From Sipunculus nudus (taxonomy: Eukaryota > Annelida > Sipuncula > Golfingiida > Sipunculidae), in NCBI GenBank assembly GCA_026874595.1, contig CM049309.1, forward strand, positions 2,332,076 through 2,396,075: a DNA stretch of 64,000 bases. The letters are read 5' to 3'. Below the pieces are notes generated by a model, which worked only from the letters and a program-made list of their open reading frames with translations, did not search any database and was not told the DNA's origin. Position 1 is the stretch's first letter. Each line of letters starts with the position of its first letter. A program made the position numbers and the translations under genes. This document shows positions 1 to 11,925 of this stretch, piece by piece.

Positions 1-2537
1 CAGTGCTTGATGGATGAACAGCAAGATGCTGATGCAAGGATTCAGCCTCCGATAAACACAGGCATGTCTATCTGAAGGAAACAAAAAAAAACAATGCTGG
101 AGATCCCAGCAAGTTGGCAGCGGCCAGAGATCCAGCGTAGACTGACGTGCTCCAGTCCACAGACTTAAACACCACTCTAAATATAACTTAATGTCTTTTA
201 TCTGCAAAATGGCCATGTCTGGTAATCTTGATTGAATGCGACGCAAAAAATCCTGACAGAAGTGCTCACAAATAATGCCTTTCATTCTCGATCCGGCGTC
301 TCAATTCAGTACCTTTTCCTTCCTCAGTTTTATGTCCAAACAAAGGTCGAACAGTAACACATTTTCCTACCGTGACGATTCGTGGTACTGCATATTAAGG
401 GGTATTGTGACACTGTAAGAATGCCATATTTTTTACCATCAATGCCTTATTAATCATGAGGGTTTCAAATTCAGGATATTCGTAATACAACATTATCACA
501 GAAATAAAACCTTGGTGAATAAGACGTCCGAGCATTGAAGGCTTGTTGATGTGAAAAAGATTATAAATGATATTGGATCTTTCAATTGATTTACCATTAG
601 TTAACAATTATTTCAACTCATTCAGTGACCACTTGATTCCCCCTCCATTTATTGACATTTTGTGCACATTATATTTAATATTAATTTGGGTAACAATGGA
701 TATACATATTATATGATAATATATGGTCAGATCATAGAAACAGGACCCTGAAAAAGTGAAAATTATGAAATTGTTATCCCGTAAATATGAAGCCAACCAC
801 GTGAAGCTAGTATTTGCAACAAAAAAAGAAATTACGTTTACGTTCATAATTATCAAGTTCATGAATAACTATTTCAGATTCAGTAATTGGTTAGAATTAC
901 TTTGACTCAAGTGCACGAGTATTCCTTTTAGCATTTACATTCACTCGCTGGTCCAATCTGTCTTGCCCTTTGCCATTTATAAAATGCCTGTCACTTTGAC
1001 AGCTTGATATATTGGTGCTTTGATCTCGTATAAATGTCAGAGTAATGTATAAACTGCACCTAATGACCTGGTAGTACCTTGTAATAACACCAGGGTTCTG
1101 TTTTAAGTAGACACTGCCTCATGCTTCTATAATTTTTGCATGGTCTAGATACTGAAAAATACTAAAAAAAAAAAAATACAGATAAGGACATAAAAGTCAA
1201 AGAAACAGTTAGTGGAATATTGCACAGTTATATTTTTGTATAATTATTGAATACATTTACTGTATATCTTTGTTCAGATGACCTTAAATTACTAATATTA
1301 CTGTATTTACCAATAAGTTTATGAAAATTCAAAAAGTAACTGAACAGTAACACAAAAGTATTTGACCTTTGAAATAGTGGTTACCTTTCACCTTAAGTTC
1401 AAAACTTGTAAATTAGTACCAAAATTTTTTTATCAAGACTCATTGCCTCAAGTTAATTTAAATTTTTTCGGTTTTTTTTTAATAACATTTTTGTATACCA
1501 TTTAAAAAAAGATATTTTAGAAAAATTGTGGAGGGACTTAATAACATTATTGTACTGTATCCATTGAGGGTGAAATGGTTTAGGACTGTCACATTCAGGT
1601 TGTGTATCTATATACACCATATGACTTATCATATAACTAGATGGACCAGATATGTGGAGTTACAGAGAACCATTGTGTGGTTGACCCACGTACAACCAGA
1701 TTCAAAACGCAGGATGAATACCCCACTTGTCATAATCCTAGCTGTTACAGGCATGAGAGGACCAGACATATTTGTTTAAATACTCAGATTACTGTTTGAT
1801 TGGTTTTAGTGTTCATAATGTTCAAAGTGTCATTGATAGTTTGTACTGTTATTGGAGGGATAATGGTACACTGTGACAGAACCATTGTTCCTGGTTAAAT
1901 GTTAAATCTTATTAACTTCCTGGTGATTCTGAATCCAAGGGGAGCCTTTGAACTGTCACCAACTGCAGGCTGTTTTACATCATACTGTATCAGTAATTTT
2001 AGGTAATTATTTTTCTATTTTATTTGTATTTATTTCTTTGTGGAGGTAACTAACTCCATCTTTTAATGCTGACCTGACTTACATAACAACTGTTAAGTTT
2101 GTTATATACTTGCCTTCTTGTGGGTTTTGTCAGTCAAGCATCTTCTTGTAAACCTTAATAGCTAAATTGTTACTATGAGCCCTGGCCTGTAGTAGGTGCC
2201 AAACTTAAATTGCCAGCCTTGGTTTAACATTACTGGACCACCACTGGTTAATCCTGGGGAAACTCCCCTTGCCTGTCACACAGACTGTCATCTCTAGTTC
2301 TAATAATTATTTTACCATCTGTGGCTTCATTCAGACCACCCAATACCAGGAACCCTATAGCTCTGGTCTGACATCTTTCTGACTTTATTCAAACTCTAGA
2401 TGAAAGACCAGCACTGATCTAGGTCTGATTTGAACCCACATCTTCCATTGTTCTAGTCAGACAGAATATCAATTTAAAGACCAGGACAGGTTGTTAATTC
2501 AATTTCAAAATGATCTAATTTTAGTGTTCTCCTGCAG
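1..2537. other. Upstream flank or 5' intron, no gene recognised
   Basis: AT-rich sequence before the first talin coding exon. No exon of a known protein was recognised on either strand. Short open frames at 395-607 and 608-862 (minus) and 1528-1779 (plus) have no recognisable domains and are probably chance. The part at about 2390-2480 contains a tRNA B-box-like stretch on the minus strand and may be an old SINE fragment. Vertebrate talin genes have a non-coding first exon, so this stretch could be either promoter flank or a 5' UTR intron; the sequence alone does not decide. Confidence 0.5.
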
Positions 2538-2688
2538 AGAAGGCAGATAACTTCCGGAACCGGAGCCGCACGTTTGTGTTTACAAATTTCTTGTATATAT
2601 GAATGTCTGAGTATGCAAATGTGATAGGTAATTATTGACTTTATTCATTGAAGGGGCTGCAACGTGTTGAGGTGACGTGACATCCAAC
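2538..2688 (+). promoter_or_regulatory. Probable talin 5' UTR, end of leader
   Basis: The bases just before 2538 (TCTCCTGCAG) look like a 3' splice acceptor, and the start codon follows 151 bases later. The stretch has a short GC-rich patch with ACTTCCGG at 2550-2557, which matches an ETS-type element and is common near metazoan promoters. Two readings are possible: a second, partly non-coding exon spliced to an upstream leader, or transcription starting near here. A TGA in frame with the talin start at 2668-2670 shows that the coding frame does not extend further upstream. Confidence 0.4.
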
Positions 2689-2824
2689 ATGGCCACGCTG
2701 TCCCTCAAGATAAGCGTGGCAGGCAGCAATGCCATCAAGACCATGCCCTTCGAGCCTTCCATGATTGTTTATGATGCATGCAGGAACATTCGTGAAAAAA
2801 TTCCAGAAGCCAGCTCTGGAAACC
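2689..2824 (+). CDS. Tln: Talin coding exon 1: start and first half of F0
   Basis: Talin is the cytoplasmic adaptor that binds integrin beta tails through its FERM head and links them to actin through its rod. This exon encodes residues 1-45 and the first base of codon 46. It opens MATLSLKISVAGSNAIKTM and continues with FEPSMIVYDACR, which matches the F0 ubiquitin-like fold at the start of metazoan talins. The ATG at 2689 is chosen because the family starts there, because a TGA lies in frame 18 bases upstream, and because the context (AACATGG) has A at -3 and G at +4. The exon ends CC|GTGAGT, giving a phase 1 intron. A GTG at 2677 would add four codons but is not a credible eukaryotic start. 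Identification is from memory of family sequences, and the residue pattern is unambiguous. Confidence 0.96.
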
Positions 2825-3157
2825 GTGAGTACTTCTTGGAGTTTAAAAGTGTGTCAGATGATAATGTGAATATTCATGCATCAGTTTTAAATTATAAAAA
2901 AAAAATTTTAATTGATTTTTAATTAATTTGAAAACTAGACAAGAGTATACTCTGAGTTATTCTTTTTCAGTCGAGCTTGAAAATATGAATATTGAGTTTA
3001 TCATCATAAGTAATCATAAGTAATATATGTACCAGTATTTCATGAATGTTTTAAGTAGTATGTATGTAAATTTAGACTTGACACTAATGTCAAGAATACA
3101 CATTGATTAATAATCACTGGCATTGTTGAAGAGTTTGTTTGGCCTCCCCTTTGACAG
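2825..3157 (+). other. Talin intron 1 (333 bp, phase 1)
   Basis: A short AT-rich intron with donor GTGAGT and acceptor TTGACAG. It splits codon 46 (C|CC, proline). Nothing else was seen in it. It is the only talin intron in this window shorter than 2 kb. Confidence 0.9.
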
Positions 3158-3255
3158 CCTCAGAGTTCGGTCTGTTCTTGGCGGATGAAGACCCGAAGAA
3201 GGGTATCTGGCTGGAAAACGGTCGCACGTTAGAATACTATCTTCTGAGAAATGGG
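3158..3255 (+). CDS. Tln: Talin coding exon 2: second half of F0
   Basis: This exon encodes residues 46-78. It carries SEFGLFLADEDPKKGIWL followed by ENGRTLEYYLLRNG, which corresponds to the end of F0 in talins, including the near-invariant DPKKGIWL segment. The acceptor is TTGACAG|CC and the donor GGG|GTAAGT, leaving a phase 0 intron. Codon 46 is rebuilt as CCC (proline), so exon 1 and exon 2 join in frame as NPSEFGLFL. The 12.8 kb intron that follows separates F0 from F1. GC content and codon choice stand out clearly from the AT-rich flanks. Confidence 0.96.
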
Positions 3256-3540
3256 GTAAGTTTTAGTGTGGTTACTAGAGCTATAGCAATGCATTGTATG
3301 ACAGTACAATACAGATTATTGATACTTGGCTCACTAGATCATTTGTGGCATGATCAAAGGTAAAAATATATATCATATCCCCAGCTATTGTTTTATCATG
3401 TCCATAGAAAGATAGCAAAAATTTTGTTCACCAGATTTATATCCATAAATAATTACAGTGTTTGCCATTTCATTGCCCAAAATATTAATTGAATAATCAT
3501 TAATACATCTGAAACAAGCCCCTCTTTGTGTTTCATCTTG

Positions 3541-5040
3541 AGGTGACCAATCATGAGGTGACAAATCATGAGGTGACCAATCATGAGGTGACCAATCATG
3601 AGGTGACCAACCACGAGGTGAATAACCACGAGGTGACCAATCAGGAGGTGACCAATCATGAGGTGACCAATCACGAGATGACCAATCATAAGGTGACCAG
3701 TCATGTGGTTACCAACCATGAGGTAACCAGTCATGAGGTGATCAGTCATGAGGTGACCAACCATGAGGTGACCAATCATGAGGTGACCAACCATGAGGTG
3801 ACCAGTCATGAGGTGACCAATCATAAGGTGACCAACCATGAGGTGACCAATCATAAGGTGACCAACCATGAGGTGACCAGTCATGAGGTGACCAATCATA
3901 AGGTGACCAACCATGAGGTGACCAATCATAAGGTGACCAACCATGAGGTGACCAATCATAAGGTGACCAACCATGAGGTGACCAATCATAAGGTGACCAA
4001 CCATGAGGTGACCAATCATAAGGTGACCAACCATGAGGTGACCAATCATAAGGTGACCAACCATGAGGTGACCATTCATAAGGTGACCAACCATGAGGTG
4101 ACCAATCATAAGGTGACCAACCATGAGGTGACCAATCATAAGGTGACCAACCATGAGGTGACCAATCATAAGGTGACCAACCATGAGGTGACCTATCATA
4201 AGGTGACCAACCATGAGGTGACCAATCATAAGGTGACCAACCATAAGGTGACCAATCATGAGGTGACCAACCATGAGGTGACCAGTCATGAGGTGACCAA
4301 TCATAAGGTGACCAACCATGAGGTGACCAATCATAAGGTGACCAACCATGAGGTGACCAATCATAAGGTGACCAACCATGAGGTGACCAACCATAAGGTG
4401 ACCAACCATGAGGTGACCAATCATAAGGTGACCAACCATGAGGTGACCAACCATAAGGTGACCAACCATGAGGTGACCAATCATAAGGTGACCAACCATG
4501 AGGTGACAAATCATAAGGTGACCAACCATGAGGTGACCAATCATAAGGTGACCAACCATGAGGTGACCAATCATAAGGTGACCAATCATAAGGTGACCAA
4601 CCATGAGGTGACCAACCATGAGGTGACCAATCATAAGGTGACCAACCATAAGGTGACCAATCATAAGGTGACCAACCATGAGGTGACCAATCATAAGGTG
4701 ACCAACCATGAGGTGACCAATCATAAGAAGACCAACCATGAGGTGACCAATCATAAGGTGACCAACCATGAGGTGACCAATCATAAGGTGACCAACCATG
4801 AGGTGACTAATCATAAGGTGACCAACCATGAGGTGACCAATCATAAGGTGACCAACCATGAGGTGACCAATCATAAGGTGACTAACCATGAGGTGACCAA
4901 TCATTAGGTGACCAACCATGAGGTGACCAATCATGAGGTGACCAGTCATGTGGTGACCAATCTTGAGGTGACCAATCATGAGGTGACCTATCATGAGTTG
5001 ACCAATTATGAGGTGACCAACCACGGGGTGACCAATCAGA
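3541..5040. repeat. 15-bp minisatellite, 100 units, 30-bp higher order
   Basis: Tandem units of consensus AGGTGACCAAYCATR (R = G or A). The AGGTGA motif recurs every 15 bases with no length change from 3541 to 5040, giving 100 units without an indel. From about 3810 to 4900 units alternate between one with AACCATG and one with AATCATA, making a 30-bp higher-order repeat, while both ends are more degenerate. Because 15 is a multiple of three, long open frames run through it on both strands (for example 3453-5024 minus and 3528-4907 plus). These encode only MVGHLMIGHL- or VTNHEVTNHK-type repeats and are not accepted as genes. The array begins about 285 bases after exon 2. Confidence 0.97.
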
Positions 5041-5309
5041 TGACAGTCTGCTCATATCATGCCCACAGAATTTCACTTTACATGCCATTTATGGTTCTGA
5101 GAAACAATTATTAAATGTTTGCTTTTCATCAGATGATTAAATATTGATGATATATTTCGACTGCATTATTATAGATGGACTTCAGATTTAGTATTTTACT
5201 CCTGTATTGTAATGTATCAGTGCATCATTATGGCCCTAATGCTTTTGACTTATATTATTGATATATATATAAGGAAGACCTTTCTCTACAACCACCTCTC
5301 TGTTACCAT

Positions 5310-5470
5310 TTATGGACACATTTATATTATGAACATCTCTATGTCATGAATATCTATGTTATGAAAACATCTGTGTTGTGAACAGCTGTTTTATGATCAC
5401 CCGTTAATTGTGAAGATCTGTTTTATGAACACCACTCTATTATGGAAATGCTGTTAAACATATACTTTAG
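5310..5470. repeat. Degenerate short tandem repeat
   Basis: Loose repeats of roughly 20 bases built on TATGAACATCTSTGTT-like words, such as TATTATGAACATCTCTATG and TTGTGAACAGCTGTTTTATG. They are too diverged for a precise unit or copy number. This is probably an old decayed minisatellite just beyond the 15-bp array. Confidence 0.45.
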
Positions 5471-5478
5471 ATGGGCCT

Positions 5479-5598
5479 GTAAAATGTTCCAATCAAGTGT
5501 TGTAACCTCTTTAATATGAACACTAACAAATAATGTTTGTAAAATGTTCCAATCAAGTGTTGTAACCTCTTTTATATGAACACTAACAAATAATGTTT
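5479..5598. repeat. 60-bp tandem duplication
   Basis: Two adjacent copies of a 60-base unit starting GTAAAATGTTCCAATCAAGT. They differ at about one position (TTTAATATG against TTTTATATG). The near identity points to a recent duplication within intron 2. Confidence 0.9.
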
Positions 5599-6899
5599 AA
5601 AAAAAACAAGGCTTATTAAATTTCTGTAATTGGTAAGTTCTAAAGTATGTACTGGTGCATCAGTGGATTGGCTGAATTTAATCACTACACAATGGCCTAC
5701 ATATTTAATATCTTAGCTATTATACCTTTAAGTAAATTCATTATCCATCCTTTCAGTCACTCTCCACCCCTTTGTCTCCAAACGTACACACACTTATATC
5801 TTCAACCAGATTTGGTAGAGTTTACAAATAAAAAATTAATAACCCCCAGATATATTGAGCTTCAGGATATTCACTAGTTACTGAATATTTCTTCATCTAT
5901 AACATGTTTTTGAACAGATCCAGAATTAATCCAGTGCAAATATTGATAATTATATTAAGATAAATTAGATTCTCCACCATATATGGTAATAAAATATTTT
6001 TGTTAAATGACAGAGAAAAAATGTACAAACAATTAATAATTGTGAGTTGATACATGATTACCTTGAACATTGAACAAGTGGTATTTTTTCTCAGTTATGA
6101 CAGAAAACATATATGATGTGATAGTATATTCAATAAATGTTAATGCTACATGCATGGTTAAGGTACCAGAGACCCCAGTGAGATTACTGAATTAATGAGT
6201 GTTCACCTGTTTTGATAGAGTCTCAGTTGTGACACTTTCCTCTTTGACATTTTTTGTTTCAATTTCCCATTGTGAAAATCACTAATTTTAATCCCTTGTG
6301 AACATACAGCCAGCTACAATATATAGATGTTCATATATGACTCATCAAACACTAGCCTGAATAATGGCCCTGTAGTTTCCTTGTCCTTCCTGGGTTACTT
6401 AGGTATTCCTGTGAAGGTAAGCTACAGGCAGGTGACCTTCTGTGAGGTCGGGGTGTTTATTTCTGGTCTGACCAGCTTATTGGCCTTTTGGATTTAGGAG
6501 AGCTGTAAATCTGAAGGGAGCTACCAGGATGAATGATTTAAGTTGACTGCAGGTGTATTGTGTACTCGCTACATTTCTCACGTGGCTTCCACAGACCACC
6601 AGCTCACTCACCTACGTCTTCCTCTCACACTTTGCATCCATCTCTAAAACTTTCCCTGTTTTCTTAATTTTTTACCCAGTACTGATCAAGAAACATTTTT
6701 TAATCATAAGTATTGGAAGACATGTTAGTCATGCTGATTTTGTATTTACTTTCATATTTTGATACGCAGGTGTGCAATATGCCTAAAATATTTGATTTTA
6801 GGGATTTTGTTTTATTCTGGTGTTAAAATCAAGGGTTCCAAATGTTCTGAAGTAAATTATTTGTGAAACATCAATCATTTTGTCCAGTGAAAGGAAACC

Positions 6900-7125
6900 A
6901 TAAGTAGGATTTAGCCCATTGGTTCAGGCATTGGACTTTAAAACTGAAAGGCCCAGGTTTGAATCCCCCCCCCCCCCCCCCAGCCTTGATGGCAAAATTG
7001 GAAAATCTTGAAAGAACCTCTGAGACGTCACTAAGGGTAATGTAGCAATGATAGGCTTTGACTTTTTTATTTTCCACAGCTCTGTGCATATAAAACCTTA
7101 AATCCAGAAGGTTTGATATTAGAAC
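6900..7125 (+). mobile_element. tRNA-derived SINE with internal poly-C
   Basis: The head has an A-box-like TAGCCCATTGG and a B-box-like GGTTTGAATCCC about 45 bases later, as in tRNA-derived SINEs. The tail contains CATATAAAACCTTAAATCC and AGAAGG, a motif shared with the copies at 22512-22712, 28685-28790 and 41327-41615. A run of 17 C lies directly after the B box at 6965-6981, probably an expansion of the CCCC already in the element. Confidence 0.7.
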
Positions 7126-7799
7126 ATATTCTTTATGTAATTTCTACCACATTTACCAGAGTGTTACCAGAGGACCTTTTCTTTTAAAAAGTGTTTTTAT
7201 AGCTTACAGAAATACAAGTACATGCTCCATAAGCAGCAGTTTCCCTATGCTCAACTGTAACTGTTGCATCATCTTTGTTCACACGTTGAGCCAATCAGAT
7301 TTTGTCTTAACCAGCATCACTTTGCTTGGTGTTTGGCAGCTTGCCAAACCTGAAGAATCCTTATATTTCTCACAGTGTGTGAATGGAAGGTCTTTGGGAG
7401 GTCACCCACTGAGTTTAGAGCGTAATTCTCTGTTTAGCTATGGACCCGTTCTCCACCCTTGAGAAGTAACACTATGAGAATTGTTTGAATATAGTCCAGT
7501 TTAACCTGATTTTAGAAGACGGACCACTAATGTGTCAGCTTGAAATGCTTTTGGATCCAAATTTGTGTTACCAAAGCAACTGGTTTAGAGTTTGTTCAAA
7601 GCAATTAAAATGTAACTTCTTCTTTAATTATCCCTGCAATGCAGATGCTTCTATTCAGATTTATTTAAACATATCCATAATAAAATAGTAACAGGTAGCT
7701 AAACTTGCAGTAAAACAAGACCTATTTCTGACTGCATGAGTCAGGATTTAAAATAAGTATGATATAGAATATTGTCACTTAATGAATCAAATTTTCCAA

Positions 7800-8480
7800 C
7801 CATCTGGTTTTCTTCATATTTACCATAAATATTCCTTTATATAGTTCCTATGTACATAAAAAAAGCCATTGTTACACTTCAAGGCTGCCTAATATCAAAA
7901 CCACTGATCTGTTTTTGATTGTATTTAGTATTCACATTCTTTCATACATTTTCTATAAACATATCAAAAATTAGGTCAGTATTGGGTATTATTTTGAAGT
8001 TATGGGCCAAAACATAATGCAATTTTTAAAAAAATCAGGAAATATATTTACTCACCTAACATGAGAATTGCTGAACCTAGAGCCTTTTTTCAGGAATTTA
8101 CTTTATTTAATCAAGATTCAATTGTTTACCCAAAATTAGATCTGAATTTTGCAAATTTTTCAAGTTATTAGCATAAAAATAAAAAATCAATACCTTAAAC
8201 TTTTTCCAACTTTGGCACTGTTGATTTAATTTTCACAGCATATATACATAAGGATTTAATCTTTTAAAATCTGATATTTCAAAGAAATTGATTGGAAAGA
8301 ATAGCTTTTATTTATGTTTTCATACACCATGTCAAGTGTTGTTTACATCTAGCCCACCTAGTAGTACAGTCTTCACTTGCATTATGTAACCCACCCCAGG
8401 CAGCTTGCCTTGGGTCAGCTTGGCCACTACCAGCAGGCTTTCCCTCTGCCCCCCCCCCCCCCAGATGGTGCATAAACTAG
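7800..8480 (+). mobile_element. Diverged copy of dispersed repeat family
   Basis: Shares long diverged stretches with the copies at 46659-48080: TTTACCATAAATATTCC, CTGCCTAATATCAAAACCAC, AAGTTATGGGCC followed by AAACATAATGCA, and TTTAATTTTCACAGCAT. No reverse transcriptase or transposase frame is visible, so this is a non-autonomous or broken copy. The end near 8449-8462 carries a poly-C run. Confidence 0.65.
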
Positions 8481-9013
8481 ATGAATGTTATTATTTTCTG
8501 TATTTGATTCATTCTTATTCTAGGCTATGCTGCATTTTAGATTTTGTATTGTACCACCAGGGTTACAATGATTAAAGTGTACATTTAATTGTGTCCACAA
8601 AGTGGTGTATTGCTATGAAAGTGTGGATGTTCATGAGATAAGTAATTCCTTACTTCAGAAGAGTAAAAACTTCACCAGGTGTGAAATTTACTATTCATTC
8701 CAGTAATAAATTAAAACTGTGATAGTTATTAGCACAATGATATTGTTTGTCCCTCATTCAACCAACAGTGTGTATACTTTATTTGAAAAGATGTTTTATT
8801 TTATCAAATTTACTGAATCTTTTATTTTATTTTGGTGAATAAAATTAAGCATGTACTGAAAACTCCAATGTGCAAAACTTTTTAATAGTGATTCAAGGAA
8901 TATTCTTGTTGATGCCATGTTGTTGCATTATTTTCTTGTAAATTCAGTTTAAACATTTATGATTTAAAAATAAAATATATTTGTATGCATAATATGACCC
9001 AATATGAGCTACA

Positions 9014-9150
9014 CTCTGGATATATGATGATTGCAACTTTTGCAACAATTCTAATATTTTAACTTAAAGTTTCAGTTTTTTACTCTGTATATATAATGAT
9101 TGCAACTTATGCAACAATTCTAATATTTTAACTTATATTTTCAGGTTTTT
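9014..9150. repeat. 69-bp tandem duplication
   Basis: Two copies, period 69 bases, each containing GATTGCAACTT, GCAACAATTCTAATATTTTA and ending near TTTTCAG. They differ at several positions, so the duplication is older than the one at 5479-5598. Confidence 0.85.
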
Positions 9151-9284
9151 TTATTAAAAATTTATAAAACCTGTAAGTAAAAAAATGATTCAGATAAAAA
9201 CTTCTTAATGGAAAAAGTGGATATGCTTAAAAAATAGGATTATATATAAACTTAAATGCATTATTCCCTTGAAAGTGAAATAAA

Positions 9285-10152
9285 GGTATTAGTCCATTCT
9301 GTCCACTTGCCTGTCCATCTGTAAATTTTCATAAGCATCACAGTATCTCAAAACTTTTACTGTTTTTCTTCATGACAGTCTTGTCAGAGTATTAGTTTGC
9401 AATCATATATTTAGAACTTTACTATAACCAAGTAGGAGGGCCCCTTTCCTCTTAGCTTTTCATATTCTTATATAAATGAAAAACATTACAATAGAATATT
9501 TCTACATCCACCTTCGTGCAACCCTCACTTTTCCCTTCTCCAAACCCCATCCCAAAGTCAGCCTCAGTAAGCAAGAACAAGATGAATCAGATATATTCAT
9601 ACTTTAATATTTTGTATAACTATTCGTCCATAGGTACCTATGTACATGCCAGAAACTATGTCAATATTGTGTAATATGTAGACATAGTGGGCATCACAAT
9701 AATGTACCTTGTCAAGACTAAAGAGATATTGTGTCATACAGTCACAAATTCATAAATCACTTCATCAGCATAGTTAATCATAACATCATATCTGTCAAAT
9801 TGAAAGCTTGCAGACTACCATACACTTTAGATCCTTCAACAAATAGCCTTATCATCATTCTACTACTGCTTATTACTGCTGTCATTGCATTCATATTTGC
9901 TCAAATATATCACAATTTTCAACCCCTCCTAAATAAATAAAAAATAAACCACTATATTTGACTCTATTAATCCATCAGTCAGGTAATTTCATTTATCATT
10001 TACTCACATATTACATTACATTCCTTTATAATAGCCCAACATGTCCATGATATTCATAAGCTTTATCGACTCGATATAGTATCACAGTGGAGAAACATTT
10101 ATAGTCCAATCACGATCAGCTGAGCGCCGTGACCCATGGGTCCCTTGTTTTT
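9285..10152 (+). mobile_element. Dispersed repeat copy with hairpin tail
   Basis: Begins with a decayed GTCC-type head (GTCCATTCTGTCCAC) and contains CCTATGTACATGCCAGAAAC like the copies at 46659-48080. It ends at 10117-10152 with CAGCTGAGCGCCGTGACCCA followed by TGGGTCCCTTGTTTTTT. The tail holds the 12-base palindrome GACCCATGGGTC just before CCTTGTTT. The same tail is at 49249-49282. No coding capacity was found. The boundaries are approximate. Confidence 0.6.
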
Positions 10153-10559
10153 TATAAAAGTTATGATTATTTGATACAGCAATATTTTTTTTATTAAAAA
10201 TAGAATGTATAAAGTCTGGGAACCGTATATAGGATACTATAAAGATAACCATGGTAATGTGCAGATGTCATCCAAATGCTGTCTCATCTATTGGATTTTA
10301 CACTGGCCTTGTAAATGTCATGACTTTATTGCAAGGACATGTCTTTTGTTACTGAGATATGTGACTTGTATGGACACTGTATGACTTATCTGAATATTGG
10401 CCTAACTCGTTCACAATATATTGAGGTGTAAGGTTTCCTCGGCCATTTAGGTTTTATGTAATTACATCCCATAATGTTACAGCAGTTCTGTAAAGGTAAC
10501 AGGAGGTCAGTATAAAAGATGAATAATTTCTGTATGCCCATTGATTACTTGTTAGAAAG

Positions 10560-11345
10560 CATGCAGCGAAGTTAAAGGTCAAACATAAAGGGGGCGTGTA
10601 TTCAGCATTTATTGATGCATGCCACCTTCAGACAATTCTACGTCACTGCCAAAAATTGATGGAGGTACAGATCGTCTCTGAATCACACAGTTTATGTTTT
10701 ATTGATCGCCTCTCACGCCTGTGGGTTTTTTTGGTCATTCCAGGGAACTTTAGTAGACTAACTTTCATTTGGCCTGACACAGAGATCTCAAAACAGACAT
10801 CTCAGCTTAGCTAGTGCCACCTGTACACCAAGGCTACAAAATTCCCGTGACATTTGAAAATCAAACTGAAAGGACAATTCACCCATTCATTTGAGTGAAG
10901 TTTGACCCCCTAGTTGATGTGATGTTTTGTAGGATCATTAGATCAGGGAAACTTGGCGCGAGTGCTCTCAGCCCACCGGGTCCTTTTGAATGGGTTACAC
11001 ATTCCCCCTCCAGCTTGCACGACTATAGTTGGAGCACAGTCGTCTTGTTAGTCAAGGGAAATACCATAAAACAGGCCCGTCGGATTGTGCCTCAGCCCTC
11101 TTATATTCATTTCCCAGCACTCGTTCACATCCACTCAGCCAGCAACAAAATCAATAACCAAGAACCATCCATCTCGCCCCAATGGGTGTAACTTTAGTTG
11201 GGGGAAGGACAAATTTTCCGAAAAGACTGCTTATCTTATTATGGGTGACTTTGAGTCATTTCCTCTGGAGAATAGTGTTGAGCTGGTCAGACTGGAGCAC
11301 TGGCGTCTTCGAATACGGTGCCTGGTGGGCTTCCCGTGACTGCTG
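10560..11345. other. GC-richer intronic island, possible regulatory DNA
   Basis: This block is clearly less AT-rich and more complex than the intron around it. It contains CTACGTCACTG (CRE-like), TTATCTTA (GATA-like) and TGAGTCATTTCC (AP-1 next to an ETS-like core) at about 11231-11264. Open frames at 10895-11191 and 11085-11339 have no recognisable domain or clear splice structure. An enhancer is a guess from composition and motif density only. Confidence 0.3.
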
Positions 11346-11787
11346 ATTAAGAAGCAGCCTGGGTGGGGATTTCTCTGGACATTATCCTCTTGTTGTTATA
11401 TATGAGCTCTACATCAAATTTAGGCTGTCCAGTTAGAAAGGGGTATATGACAGCAATATTGTTGACTGCTTGGCATGAATTGATTGATCGGACGGCTTGA
11501 AATAACACCCTCTGTTAGTTCTCTCTTTGTTGTCTGTGAAAGATCATCCACAGACAACCCCAGAGCAGACTCACAAAGCTAACAAGCTCAGCTCTTATAA
11601 GAAACTAACAAACTAATCAGTTCTCATGAAATAATACCCAACATTGACCAAATTCAGTCTTGCCAAGCATCTTCACCAGTCCTAGGACACCAAAGTATTA
11701 GGTGTACAGTAGTTTGAATCTGGGACTGGCATGAGGTCCAATATACTCACTGATGACTATGATGGAGAATCAGTAAGATTATTGAAA

Positions 11788-11925
11788 GCTCTGACAAGAA
11801 CAAATATGATTATTTATGGCTCTGACAAGAACAAATATGATTATTGATGGCTCTGACAAGAACAAATATGATTATTGACGGCTCTGACAAGAACAAATAT
11901 GATTATCGATGGCTCCAACAAGAAT
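11788..11925. repeat. 31-bp tandem repeat, about 4.4 copies
   Basis: The unit begins GCTCTGACAAGAACAAATAT and continues GATTATTGATG, with starts at 11788, 11819, 11850, 11881 and a partial copy at 11912. Related single words (GATTATTGATGGCTCTGA) occur near 13916 and 13968, and in inverted orientation at about 58290-58365. Confidence 0.92.

Noticed and set aside
1-75. Open frame at the window edge ending at TGA 73-75, possible last exon of an upstream gene
   Set aside because: Only 24 codons with no recognisable content and no nearby poly-A signal, which is too little to support a call.
3453-5024. Long open frames on both strands with MVGHLMIGHL and VTNHEVTNHK repeats
   Set aside because: They arise because a 15-bp repeat without stops stays open in several frames. 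Frames on both strands are equally long, there is no splice or promoter context, and the region lies inside a talin intron.
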